From the NCBI GenBank assembly GCA_903825305.1, contig CAIKAC010000023.1, positions 84,464 through 148,463 on the forward strand: a DNA stretch of 64,000 nt, written 5' to 3'. Shown piece by piece: positions 37,162 through 45,296 of this stretch (positions are counted from its first letter, which is position 1; the number at the start of each line of letters is the position of its first letter). The DNA is from an uncultured Actinomycetes bacterium (lineage in GTDB: Bacteria > Actinomycetota > Acidimicrobiia > Acidimicrobiales > RAAP-2). Position numbers and translations under genes: made by a program. The notes beneath the pieces were generated by a model. That model searched no databases and had not been told where the DNA came from. It was given only the letters and a program-made list of their open reading frames with translations.

Positions 37162-38091
37162 ATGAAGAATCAGTTGGCTGCGGTGCAGTGGTTGAGCGAT
37201 TACCTCACATGGCTGCGCATCGAAAAGGGGAGATCTGAGCGGACGCTCGAGTCCTACGAACGAGACCTTCTCCGTTTCGTCGACTTCGTCAATCAATCGT
37301 CCATAGATCTCGAGTCCGTTCAGGCAGTTGATCTTGAGCGATACCTTGCCCAATTGCGTGAATCTGGGCTTGCCCCTTCATCGGTGGCTCGCCACCGATC
37401 ATCTCTTGCAGGTTGGTTTCACTATCTCGTTGACGAACGAGTCCTTGATCGGGACCCCAGTCTGACGATTGCCCCAGCCAAGGTTCCGTTGCGTCTCCCC
37501 AAGGCGCTGAGCGAGTCCATGATCAATGGGCTCATTGATGGCATTTCGGGTACCGATCCGCTGTCGCGACGCGACCGAGCAATTGTGGAATTGCTCTACG
37601 CAACTGGTGCGAGGGTGTCAGAGGTTTGCCGACTCGACCTCAGTGATTTGAACTACGACGATGGCTTGTTGCGCCTTATTGGCAAGGGTGACAAAGAGCG
37701 GCTCGTACCTCTTGGTCGATCAGCCCAGCAGGCATTGGCTGCCTGGCTAGAACCTCAAGGACGCGCTCAGCTCATCACCGAATCAAAGCGGGCTGGTGAT
37801 CCCCATGCGGTCTTCATCAATACCCGAGGTGCTCGATTAACCCGTCAAGCCCTTCACCATCTCTTGGTGGAACGGGGCCGCCTTGCGGGCATTGAAGCGG
37901 GTTTGAGTCCCCATACCTTGCGCCACAGTTGTGCGACGCACATGCTCGCCCATGGAGCTGATATTCGAGTGGTCCAAGAATTGCTCGGCCACGCTTCAGT
38001 CACCACAACGCAGATCTACACCAAGGTCTCCATTGAGCAAATACAGCGCGCATATGCGCAGGCGCATCCACGGGCACAGCGAAGTAGCTAA
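37162..38091 (+). CDS. xerD: Site-specific tyrosine recombinase XerD
   Basis: This tyrosine recombinase (309 residues) resolves chromosome dimers at dif sites. The N-terminal SAM-like DNA-binding domain (LSDYLTWLRIEKGRSERTLE, about 10-90) precedes the catalytic domain. The catalytic residues are Arg in ATGARVSEVCRL, Lys in GKGDKERLVPL, His-x-x-Arg in SPHTLRHSCATHML, His in LLGHASVTTTQIY, and the nucleophile Tyr in that last motif. The start is uncertain: ATG 37162 is preferred, and GTG 37144 would add six residues. Neither has a good ribosome binding site. Its position after recN-pyrG and near scpAB supports XerD rather than an integron or phage integrase. Confidence 0.9.
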   Translation: MKNQLAAVQWLSDYLTWLRIEKGRSERTLESYERDLLRFVDFVNQSSIDLESVQAVDLERYLAQLRESGLAPSSVARHRSSLAGWFHYLVDERVLDRDPSLTIAPAKVPLRLPKALSESMINGLIDGISGTDPLSRRDRAIVELLYATGARVSEVCRLDLSDLNYDDGLLRLIGKGDKERLVPLGRSAQQALAAWLEPQGRAQLITESKRAGDPHAVFINTRGARLTRQALHHLLVERGRLAGIEAGLSPHTLRHSCATHMLAHGADIRVVQELLGHASVTTTQIYTKVSIEQIQRAYAQAHPRAQRSS

Positions 38092-39068
38092 GGCGCGACT
38101 AGACCCACTGCATCGGCGGCTCGTCGGTAGGTCTGTGATGCAACAGCACGTGCCTTGGCTGCACCTAACTCCATCATCGCCTTGAGTGCTACGGGATCAT
38201 CGCGATACTCGCGATAGCGCTGTTGAATTGGTCGCAATTCTTCAATCAGTGCAGCTGCGGCATCACGTTTTAAATCGCCGTAGCGCTCGTAGCGCTCGGC
38301 GATGATGGTGGGAGCAACACCCTCGCAGGCCGCAAAGATGCTGAGCAAAGTTGCCAATCCTGGCTTGACGGCGGTGTCGTAGCGCACCTCGCCATCGGTA
38401 TCGGTCACTGCTTTCTTGATTTTGCGCTCAATCTCGCTTGGTTCATCGAGCATGTTGATCGTTCCCAAGGGTGACGATACCGATTTGGACATCTTCCGGG
38501 TGGGCTCCTGGAGATCCATGACTCGTGCCCCTACCGCCGGAATCGTCGCTTCGGGGATAACAAACATCTCGCCAAAACGGTGATTGAAGCGTTGGGCAAG
38601 ATCGCGGGTTAACTCCAAATGCTGGCGCTGATCATCGCCAACAGGCACTCGGTCAACGTCGTAGAGCAAAATGTCCGCCGCCATGAGAACTGGGTAGGTA
38701 AAAAGACCGACCCGAGTGCCTTCTTGATCTCCACCCTTGTCCTTGAACTGTGTCATGCGACGCAGTTCGCCCATCGATGCAGTGCATTCCAGCAACCAAG
38801 CCAGTTGCGTGTGCTCCACAACGTGACTTTGGAGGAACAAAGTGCACACGTCAGGATTCAAGCCAGAGGCCAAGTAAATCGCCATGAGATCCAAGGTGTT
38901 GGATGCGAGGATCTCGGGTTCCACATTTTGGGTGAGGGCGTGAAGGTCAACCACGCAGTAAAAAGCGTCAGCTTGACCCTGTTCGATCACAAAGTTCTTG
39001 ATCGCGCCGAAGTAGTTGCCGATGTGCATTGCACCTGATGGTTGAATTCCTGAGAGGACGCGAGCCAT
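38088..39068 (-). CDS. trpS: Tryptophanyl-tRNA synthetase
   Basis: TrpS (326 residues) is a class I synthetase that charges tRNA-Trp. The HIGH-type motif is GAMHIGNYFG near residue 12 and the KMSKS loop is TRKMSKSVSS near 192. Other conserved parts are VDLHALTQ and YPVLMAADILLY. ATG 39068 is used because TATCAT ends exactly six bases upstream, the pattern of a leaderless start; the TTG before it is not needed. There is no T-box leader, so control by uncharged tRNA is not expected. Its stop overlaps the xerD stop by two bases on the opposite strand. Confidence 0.97.
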   Translation of the reverse strand: MARVLSGIQPSGAMHIGNYFGAIKNFVIEQGQADAFYCVVDLHALTQNVEPEILASNTLDLMAIYLASGLNPDVCTLFLQSHVVEHTQLAWLLECTASMGELRRMTQFKDKGGDQEGTRVGLFTYPVLMAADILLYDVDRVPVGDDQRQHLELTRDLAQRFNHRFGEMFVIPEATIPAVGARVMDLQEPTRKMSKSVSSPLGTINMLDEPSEIERKIKKAVTDTDGEVRYDTAVKPGLATLLSIFAACEGVAPTIIAERYERYGDLKRDAAAALIEELRPIQQRYREYRDDPVALKAMMELGAAKARAVASQTYRRAADAVGLVAP

Positions 39069-39074
39069 CAAGAC

Positions 39075-39080
39075 ATGATA
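39075..39080 (-). promoter_or_regulatory. Putative leaderless promoter (-10) of trpS
   Basis: TATCAT on the minus strand ends six bases before ATG 39068. The implied transcript begins at the start codon. The scpA promoter lies back to back, about 50 bases away. Confidence 0.5.
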
Positions 39081-39128
39081 CGCAATGCCACCGTTACGAG
39101 ATTCGCTCCGGCATCATACGTGTTTGAG

Positions 39129-39134
39129 TAGTCT
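39129..39134 (+). promoter_or_regulatory. Putative leaderless promoter (-10) of scpA
   Basis: TAGTCT ends six bases before GTG 39141, with no ribosome binding site between. The implied transcript begins at the start codon. Confidence 0.5.
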
Positions 39135-39140
39135 CTTGGC

Positions 39141-39932
39141 GTGTCATACGTTGTCGAGACTCCGGTATTCAATGGTCCTATCGACCTGCTGTTGCACCTG
39201 GTCTCAACCCATGAGCTCGATATCCTCGAGATCCCCTTGGCCCCAGTGGTGGATGCGTTCGTGGCCCATGTCGTGGCGCCCCATGGTGAGATTGCCATGG
39301 ATCAACTCAGTGATTTTCTCCTAACAGCCTCAATATTGTTGGAAATCAAGTCAAAGCGACTCCTTCCGGGACCTGACGACGTCGAAGGTGACGAGGAATA
39401 CGTGGGCTGGGAGCAGCGCGACTTGCTGCTCGCTCGCTTGTTGGAGCTTCGTGCATACTCGGCCGCCGCCGACTTGTTTGTTGGCCTCCTTGATCATGCC
39501 TCGCTTAGTGTGGCGCGAGCGGTTGGATTCGATGAGGGCTTCGAGATGGCCCCGCCCGACTTGCTCGCTGCAGTCACGCCAGACAAATTACTTACTGCCT
39601 TCTTGCGCGCGACTGAAGAGCGGCCAGAAAAGCAAGTTGATCTCTTCCACGTCACCATTGACTCAGTCACTGTGGCTGACACCGTCGCTGATTTGGCGCG
39701 GAGTCTCCCGAAATCAGGTGCCGTGTCGTTCCGCACCTTGGTCAAAGACCTGACTGAGCGGATAGAAGTGATCGTCCACTTCTTGGCGGTTCTTGAGTTG
39801 TGCAAACTGGGCCGAGTCTCCATCGGCCAAGGTCAGACCTTTGGAGATTTGGACATTATGTGGCTCGGCGATTCTCCTGATGAGGGATTGATCGAAGCGG
39901 GCATGTTGGAGGTAGATGACTATGACGGATAG
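39141..39932 (+). CDS. scpA: Segregation and condensation protein A
   Basis: ScpA (263 residues) is the kleisin that bridges SMC heads in chromosome condensation. The N-terminal helical domain FNGPIDLLLHLVSTHELDIL at residues 9-28 is the family signature, followed by FLLTASILLEIKSKRLLPG. The acidic linker after residue 80 is usual. The C-terminal winged helix (about 185-255) has VIVHFLAVLELCKLGRVSI. The GTG start is set by the leaderless promoter pattern. It overlaps scpB. The mycobacterial order has a parA-like gene before scpA; here trpS, divergent, takes that place. Confidence 0.95.
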   Translation: MSYVVETPVFNGPIDLLLHLVSTHELDILEIPLAPVVDAFVAHVVAPHGEIAMDQLSDFLLTASILLEIKSKRLLPGPDDVEGDEEYVGWEQRDLLLARLLELRAYSAAADLFVGLLDHASLSVARAVGFDEGFEMAPPDLLAAVTPDKLLTAFLRATEERPEKQVDLFHVTIDSVTVADTVADLARSLPKSGAVSFRTLVKDLTERIEVIVHFLAVLELCKLGRVSIGQGQTFGDLDIMWLGDSPDEGLIEAGMLEVDDYDG

Positions 39933-40488
39933 CACGGCACTTCGCCGGGACCTCGAGGCCATTTTGACGGTTGCCCTGGAGCCAGTTGACGCGGCGACCT
40001 TGGCAGATGTACTCGGAGAGACCACCGAGGACGTTCTCGCTCAACTTGAGGCAATTGCCGTCGCACTCGCAGAACAAGATCGCGGCTTTCGCGTGGTGGA
40101 ACTCGCCTCGGGTTGGCGCATGCAATCAAGTCCCGAAGCCATCGATGCGGTTCAACGATTTGCAGCCCGTGATGTCTCCACGCGTCTTTCCACCGCAGCC
40201 TTAGAAACCTTGGCTATCGTCGCCTATCGTCAGCCTGTAAGCCGAGCTCAGGTGGCCACCTTGCGAGGCGTCAATGTCGACGGCGTCGTCAGACTTCTAG
40301 AGCAACGTGGCTATATCCAAGAAGTCGGTCGCGCCGAGGGGCCAGGACAACCCGCCCTCTTTGGAACAACTGAGTTGTTTCTTGATCGCTTGGGCCTCTC
40401 ATCCCTTGATCAACTTCCTCGGCCTGAAGACCTGTTGCCTAGCGACGAAGACGCACAGTCTCTAGCAAGTGAGTTCACCACGCCATGA
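39922..40488 (+). CDS. scpB: Segregation and condensation protein B
   Basis: ScpB (188 residues) forms the SMC-ScpAB complex with ScpA. It consists of two winged-helix domains: about 5-80 (LRRDLEAILTVALEPVDAAT) and 85-165, with the conserved LSTAALETLAIVAYRQPVSR and the following RGVNVDGVVRLLEQRGYI. ATG 39922 has eight bases of spacing from GGAGGT, better than ATG 39916, which has two. It overlaps the end of scpA by eleven bases and the start of rluB by four, so the three genes are tightly coupled. Confidence 0.95.
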   Translation: MTDSTALRRDLEAILTVALEPVDAATLADVLGETTEDVLAQLEAIAVALAEQDRGFRVVELASGWRMQSSPEAIDAVQRFAARDVSTRLSTAALETLAIVAYRQPVSRAQVATLRGVNVDGVVRLLEQRGYIQEVGRAEGPGQPALFGTTELFLDRLGLSSLDQLPRPEDLLPSDEDAQSLASEFTTP

Positions 40489-41273
40489 CCGACGAGCAGG
40501 CTCCCGAACGCCTGCAAAAGGTCCTTGCACGAGCGGGTTATGGCAGCCGGCGAGTTTGTGAGGATCTTATTGAGGACGGTCGCGTCACAATTGATGGGGT
40601 AGTAGCCACTCTTGGCGACAAAATTGACGCCCAGCGAGCCCGCATCGAAGTCGATGGCGCACTCGCCCCGGTAGCACCAGGCTTAGTGCACTACTTGTTC
40701 AACAAGCCAGGTGGCGTCGTGACGACAGCATCTGACCCACAGGGACGCACCACCGTGGTGTCATTCTTTCCTGAGACTCCCCGTATCTTTCCTGTGGGCC
40801 GTTTGGATCTCCACACCGAGGGTTTGCTCATTGTGACCAATGACGGAGCCCTCGCGCACGATCTGATGCATCCGTCCAAAGGAGTCGACAAGGAGTACCT
40901 CGTTCAAGTGACGGGAGACCCCAGTCCAGCAACCGTTCGCCGACTGCGAGAGGGCGTTGATCTCGAGGATGGACGCACAGCACCCGCAAAGGTTTCCCGG
41001 GTTGCTGAGGGAGTCCTTCGGATCACCATCCATGAGGGCAGGAATCGCCAAGTCCGCCGAATGTGCGATCAAGTTGGCCATCCAGTACTTCGTCTCGTGA
41101 GGACGAGGATCGGCGGCATTGGTGACGCAAGTCTCAAGCCCGGCGAATATCGGACCTTGTCCGTGAAGGAACTCCAAAAGCTCGCGAGCGCAATCGCGGC
41201 TGGCACCCAAGGCTCGCCACATTCCGACACGCTGCCGATAGGTCCCAACGATGCCGAGGAAGTCAACGAGTAG
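40485..41273 (+). CDS. rluB: Ribosomal large subunit pseudouridine synthase B
   Basis: This 262-residue RsuA/RluB-family enzyme makes pseudouridine in 23S rRNA (E. coli position 2605 for RluB). An S4 domain (ERLQKVLARAGYGSRRVCED, 8-70) is followed by the catalytic domain with aspartate in PVGRLDLHTEGLLIVTNDG near residue 107 and the helper motif EGRNRQVRRMCDQVGHPV. The C-terminal 30 residues are extra. Position after scpB is conserved across Gram-positive bacteria. The stop TAG is the first half of the aroH -10 box. Confidence 0.94.
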   Translation: MTDEQAPERLQKVLARAGYGSRRVCEDLIEDGRVTIDGVVATLGDKIDAQRARIEVDGALAPVAPGLVHYLFNKPGGVVTTASDPQGRTTVVSFFPETPRIFPVGRLDLHTEGLLIVTNDGALAHDLMHPSKGVDKEYLVQVTGDPSPATVRRLREGVDLEDGRTAPAKVSRVAEGVLRITIHEGRNRQVRRMCDQVGHPVLRLVRTRIGGIGDASLKPGEYRTLSVKELQKLASAIAAGTQGSPHSDTLPIGPNDAEEVNE

Positions 41274-41276
41274 CAT
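41271..41276 (+). promoter_or_regulatory. Putative leaderless promoter (-10) of aroH
   Basis: TAGCAT begins with the rluB stop codon and ends six bases before ATG 41283. No ribosome binding site precedes the gene, so the transcript likely starts at the ATG. Confidence 0.5.
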
Positions 41277-41282
41277 CTCTGC

Positions 41283-41645
41283 ATGGCCGTCAGAGCAGTG
41301 CGAGGGGCAACAACCGTCGAGGTCGATGCGCCCGAAGAGATCACCGAGCGAACTCAAGAGCTATTGCTTGAGATCCTTGTCGCCAATGAACTAACGGTCG
41401 ATGATGTCATCAGTGTGCTCTTCACAGCCACCCACGACGTCATCGCCATCTTTCCCGCCGCAGCAGCACGAGGCGTTGGCTTCGGTTCAGTGCCGTTAAT
41501 CTGCGCTCAAGAGATCCCTGTTCCTGGTTCCACCCCGCGGTGTCTTCGCGTCATGCTCCATGTTGAAACCGAGCGCAATCGTGAGGAGATCCATCACGTG
41601 TACCTGCACGGTGCTCAAGGTTTGCGGGACGATCTGCCTCGATGA
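41283..41645 (+). CDS. aroH: Chorismate mutase, AroH type
   Basis: This 120-residue monofunctional chorismate mutase belongs to the trimeric AroH class known from Bacillus subtilis, not the helical AroQ class. It converts chorismate to prephenate. Conserved parts are AVRAVRGATTVE at the N-terminus with the substrate arginine (Arg7 in B. subtilis), TATHDVIAIFPAAAAR with Glu/Asp helpers, and TPRCLRVMLHV with the transition-state arginine (Arg90 in B. subtilis). It is the first gene of an aroH-tyrA-aroA-cmk series joined by overlapping codons. tyrA, the next enzyme for tyrosine, follows directly. Confidence 0.94.
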   Translation: MAVRAVRGATTVEVDAPEEITERTQELLLEILVANELTVDDVISVLFTATHDVIAIFPAAAARGVGFGSVPLICAQEIPVPGSTPRCLRVMLHVETERNREEIHHVYLHGAQGLRDDLPR

Positions 41646-42709
41646 TCAAGCGCGTTCAGATTATTGGAACCGGTTTGATCGGTGGTTCTATCGGCTTGGC
41701 ATTACGCGCAGCCGGCTGGCATGTCACCGGTTCAGATCTCAATGCTCACGAGTTAGAACTTGCCGTATCTCGAGGATGTATAGACAAGGCCGGCGATGAC
41801 CTAGAGGCCAGTCTCGTCGTGGTGGCAGTTCCCGCCTCTGCCACCGCCTCGGTTATTACGGAAGCACTGAAAAGGCGAGCTGGCAATGACCACGTGATCT
41901 TCACTGATGTGGCTGGAGTCAAGCAAGACATCGGACAGCAGGTGCCGGACGCTCGCTACATCGGCGGCCACCCCATGGCGGGATCAGAGCAAATAGGCGT
42001 GGCAGGAGCCCGAGCAGACCTGTTTCTGGGTGCCACCTGGGTGTTGACTCCTCGATCGGACACCAGCCCCGATCAATTCGCTGACCTGATGAGCATTGTT
42101 CGCTCACTTGGTGCCACGGTCATTGCCCTCTCGGCGCAGGATCATGACCGGCTCGTAGCCCTCATCAGTCATGTTCCGCATCTCGTTGCTGCTTCTTTGA
42201 TGAACGAAGCCGCGACCGCAGCTGAATCTGATGCTGCCCTTTTGCAATTAGCGGCAGGTGGTTTTCGTGACATGACGCGGATTGCCGCTGGGCATCCGGG
42301 CATTTGGCCAGACGTTTGTTTTGCCAATGCGACGGCCATCCTCAATGGGCTGGCAGATTTAACACAGCGGATTGCCGTGCTTTCAGATGCCATAGCGAGG
42401 CGAGATCGTACAGCGTTGACTGAGCTTCTTTCCTCGGCTTCCGTAGCTCGTCGTGCACTTCCTGGACGTAACAGTGATCCGGACCTTCTCTCACAAGTTC
42501 GGATTCCCGTCCCTGACCGGCCTGGCGTGATTGCCGAAGTAGCCATGGCTGCTTCAGAACTCGGCGTCTCGATGGTTGACCTTGAAATTGCACACTCCAT
42601 TGAGGGGGGATCGGGCGTGCTTATCGTGGTGGTTGGTCGAGAAGATGTCCCTCGATTCCAAGAACGTTTGGCCACCATTGGCTTTGCTTCAACGACCCAG
42701 GTGTTGTGA
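41642..42709 (+). CDS. tyrA: Prephenate dehydrogenase with ACT domain
   Basis: TyrA (355 residues) oxidatively decarboxylates prephenate (or arogenate) towards tyrosine. The NAD(P) loop IIGTGLIGGSIG is at residues 7-18. The catalytic and substrate motif GGHPMAGSEQIGV is near 108, with SHVPHLVAASL near 178. A C-terminal ACT domain (about 280-355: IPVPDRPGVIAEVAMAASEL) is typical for tyrosine feedback control. The order after chorismate mutase gives the two-step route chorismate to hydroxyphenylpyruvate. Start and stop overlap the neighbours (ATGA and TGATG). Confidence 0.95.
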   Translation: MIKRVQIIGTGLIGGSIGLALRAAGWHVTGSDLNAHELELAVSRGCIDKAGDDLEASLVVVAVPASATASVITEALKRRAGNDHVIFTDVAGVKQDIGQQVPDARYIGGHPMAGSEQIGVAGARADLFLGATWVLTPRSDTSPDQFADLMSIVRSLGATVIALSAQDHDRLVALISHVPHLVAASLMNEAATAAESDAALLQLAAGGFRDMTRIAAGHPGIWPDVCFANATAILNGLADLTQRIAVLSDAIARRDRTALTELLSSASVARRALPGRNSDPDLLSQVRIPVPDRPGVIAEVAMAASELGVSMVDLEIAHSIEGGSGVLIVVVGREDVPRFQERLATIGFASTTQVL

Positions 42710-43980
42710 TGGCGTTCGAAGTTCTCCCGGTAGCGTCGCTGCACGGTGTCGCTAAGACGCCAGGCGATAAATCCATTTCCCATCGAGCGCTCATGATTTC
42801 TGCGCTGGCCGATGGCGACAGCACGCTTGAGGGACTCTCACGAGGTCACGATGTCCTCGGCACAGCTGCCGCACTTCGAAGCCTCGGCATCGAAATTGAA
42901 GATGATGCGACGGTTATCGTTCATGGTGGGGCTGACCGCATGGTCGAACCGATAAGCAATCTTGACTGCGGGAATTCGGGCACGACCATCCGCTTGATGC
43001 TTGGACTGCTGGCCGGACGCGGCATCCACGCCACGCTGGTGGGTGATGCGTCACTCAGCGGACGACCCATGGATCGCGTGAAGGTTCCGCTCGAATTGAT
43101 GGGTGCCTTGGTGGAGGGGCAAGGCCCACGGTGCCAGCCTCCCGTTTCTGTTTCGAGGACAGACCCGCTAGTCGGCATCGACTACACCTTGCCTGTTGCA
43201 AGCGCCCAGGTGAAGTCCGCGATCTTGTTTGCAGGGCTCTTTGCCTCTAGTGAGACCATTGTGAGAGAGCACAGTGCAACCCGTGTTCACACTGAAGAGA
43301 TGTTCACGGAGGCAGGTATCGCAGTTTCGGTGTCTAAGGATGAGGCCATCACAACGACACTCCAACCAGGATTGCCGCACGCTCGCACGTGGCACATACC
43401 CGGCGATCCCTCTCAAGCGGCGTTTTTCGTGGTCGCAGGTCTTCTTGGCGCAGACGCATCGGTGACCATAAGCAATCTCTATGCAGGACCGGGGAGATCA
43501 GGCTTTCTAGACGTGCTGATGCGTATGGGTGCCAGCATCCAACGTGAGATCTCAGGTCAAACGATGAAGGTGACAGCCAGCAGCAGCGAGTTACTCGGCA
43601 CCGAGATCCTTGCTACCGAGATTCCATCGCTCGATGAAGTTCCTATTTTGAGCGTGGCCGCAGCTGCGGCTCAGGGAACCACCATCTTCCGTGATGTTGG
43701 CGAATTGCGTGTCAAGGAGTCTGATCGCTACGCACAAAGTGCCGCACTGGCAAGGAGCCTCGGCGCCACCGTATCCGAGCAAGGCGATGATTTGGTTATC
43801 GAGGGCCTCGGCACCGCTCGTCGTTTTCGCCAAATTTCTCTTGACCCCCATGGCGACCATCGCATGGCAATGAGCGCGGCTATTGCTGGAGTGGTGGGAG
43901 CAGGAGCCACCATCAGCGACATCAGCTGTGTGGAGACGAGCTTCCCCGGCTTCTTTGATCAGCTCGGAGGCTTGGCATGA
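42709..43980 (+). CDS. aroA: 3-Phosphoshikimate 1-carboxyvinyltransferase (EPSP synthase)
   Basis: AroA (423 residues) joins shikimate 3-phosphate and phosphoenolpyruvate to EPSP, the precursor of chorismate. The PEP/S3P motifs KTPGDKSISHRALM near residue 15 and LDCGNSGTTIRLMLGLLAG near 84 are complete. ELRVKESDRYAQSA and LDPHGDHRMAMSAA near 330 and 375 carry the catalytic Asp/Glu and Arg residues. ATG 42709 overlaps the tyrA stop by one base; a GTG three bases earlier is an alternative. The glyphosate-site class cannot be assigned with confidence from sequence alone. Confidence 0.96.
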   Translation: MAFEVLPVASLHGVAKTPGDKSISHRALMISALADGDSTLEGLSRGHDVLGTAAALRSLGIEIEDDATVIVHGGADRMVEPISNLDCGNSGTTIRLMLGLLAGRGIHATLVGDASLSGRPMDRVKVPLELMGALVEGQGPRCQPPVSVSRTDPLVGIDYTLPVASAQVKSAILFAGLFASSETIVREHSATRVHTEEMFTEAGIAVSVSKDEAITTTLQPGLPHARTWHIPGDPSQAAFFVVAGLLGADASVTISNLYAGPGRSGFLDVLMRMGASIQREISGQTMKVTASSSELLGTEILATEIPSLDEVPILSVAAAAAQGTTIFRDVGELRVKESDRYAQSAALARSLGATVSEQGDDLVIEGLGTARRFRQISLDPHGDHRMAMSAAIAGVVGAGATISDISCVETSFPGFFDQLGGLA

Positions 43981-45296
43981 AACACCTGGTTATTGCAATT
44001 GATGGCCTCGCCGGTTCGGGCAAATCCACAACGGGACAAGTCCTCGCTCGCCACCTTGGCCTGAAGACCTTGGATACTGGTGCCACGTATCGGGCAATCA
44101 CGGCCGCCGTTCTTAATGCTGACATTGATCCCCACGATGAAGATGCGGTGGCTGCCTTGGCTGCACGCGTCCATCTCGAGGTCGATAACCAGGTTTCAGT
44201 TGACGGCCATGATGTGAGTGATCAGCTACGAAGCGAGGCCGTGAACCACGCGGTATCAGTGGTGGCGGCTAATGCTCGCGTGCGATCCATCTTGGTCAAT
44301 TGGCAACGAGCCTGGGTGGAAAGCCATGGCGGGGGAATAGTTGAAGGACGCGATATTGGCACGGTTGTATTCCCCGACGCGGATCTCAAGCTCTACCTCA
44401 CGGCTGACCTAGAAGCCAGGGGAGCGCGTCGACCAGAAGAGGGCGAAGCCAGTGTCGAACGCCGCGACCATCTCGACTCCAATAGACAAGTGTCGCCGCT
44501 CAAACAAGCCGATGACGCCATGGTGATCGACACGACACAGCGGACCGTGCAAGAAACCGTCGATGAGGCACTTCGTGCGTTGGCCGCATCAGCAAAAAGC
44601 GAGAAAATTGCTGCACCGGGGAGAGGTATTCACTTTGAACCCGATTTGCATTCTTCTGGCTTCTATCGCTTTTGTCGCGCTCTGGTGTACAGCTTTATGT
44701 GGGTGCTCTTTCGCCCCAAGGTGACGGGCCCCGGTCGAGTTCCCCTCACGGGCCCGGCGATCATTGCACCCGTTCATCGATCGGCCGTGGATTTTGGATT
44801 CTCCATTTTCTTGACGAAGCGCAAAGTGTTCTTTATGGCCAAGGACCAGATCTGGAAGTACAAACTGTTGGGCAAATTGTTGATCGTCCTTGGCGCCTTT
44901 CCCGTTCATCGTGAATCAGCCGACCGATCAGCCCTTGATCACGCTGAATCGGTATTGCAAGCTGGCGGAGTTCTCGTGATGTTCCCCGAAGGGACCCGAC
45001 AGTTTGGACCTGAGGTGACGTCCATCATGGAGGGGGCAACCTTCTTGGCTGCTCGTACCGATGCCGTTGTTGTTCCCGTTGGAATCGATGGATCGGAGAC
45101 GGCGTGGCCCAAGGGACAAAAACTTCCCCGACCTCATCGCGTCGTGCTCTATGCCGGGGAGGCACTGTCACCGCCGGAGCGGACCGCCAAGGGGCGAGTA
45201 TCTCGATCGGCGCTTCGTGTTATGACCGAATCGCTCAGGCAGAGCCTTCAGGTGAGCCTCGAACAGGCCAGCGCTAGCGCTCGCGCCACCAAGTAG
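43977..45296 (+). CDS. cmk-plsC: Fused cytidylate kinase / 1-acylglycerol-3-phosphate acyltransferase
   Basis: This 439-residue protein has two enzyme domains. Residues 1-205 are CMP kinase: P-loop IDGLAGSGKSTTG, LDTGATYRAITAAVL, and VEGRDIGTVVFPDADLKLYL with the CMP-binding region. After a linker of about 25 residues, residues 235-435 are a PlsC-like acyltransferase. It has the catalytic HRSAVD (H-x4-D), FPEGTR, and a final VPVGIDG strand; a hydrophobic stretch near 240-255 may touch the membrane. CMP kinase feeds CTP, and PlsC makes phosphatidic acid, the CTP-dependent CDP-diacylglycerol precursor. It overlaps aroA by four bases and runs 23 bases into the opposing glycosyltransferase gene. 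Confidence 0.95.
   Translation: MKHLVIAIDGLAGSGKSTTGQVLARHLGLKTLDTGATYRAITAAVLNADIDPHDEDAVAALAARVHLEVDNQVSVDGHDVSDQLRSEAVNHAVSVVAANARVRSILVNWQRAWVESHGGGIVEGRDIGTVVFPDADLKLYLTADLEARGARRPEEGEASVERRDHLDSNRQVSPLKQADDAMVIDTTQRTVQETVDEALRALAASAKSEKIAAPGRGIHFEPDLHSSGFYRFCRALVYSFMWVLFRPKVTGPGRVPLTGPAIIAPVHRSAVDFGFSIFLTKRKVFFMAKDQIWKYKLLGKLLIVLGAFPVHRESADRSALDHAESVLQAGGVLVMFPEGTRQFGPEVTSIMEGATFLAARTDAVVVPVGIDGSETAWPKGQKLPRPHRVVLYAGEALSPPERTAKGRVSRSALRVMTESLRQSLQVSLEQASASARATK

Noticed and set aside
37162-38091. Phage or integron integrase
   Set aside because: The tyrosine recombinase has XerD length and lies in a core recN-pyrG-scpAB context; no att repeats or phage genes are near.
39069-39140. T-box leader for trpS
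   Set aside because: The spacer is too short and the promoter lies six bases from the ATG, so no leader RNA exists to fold.
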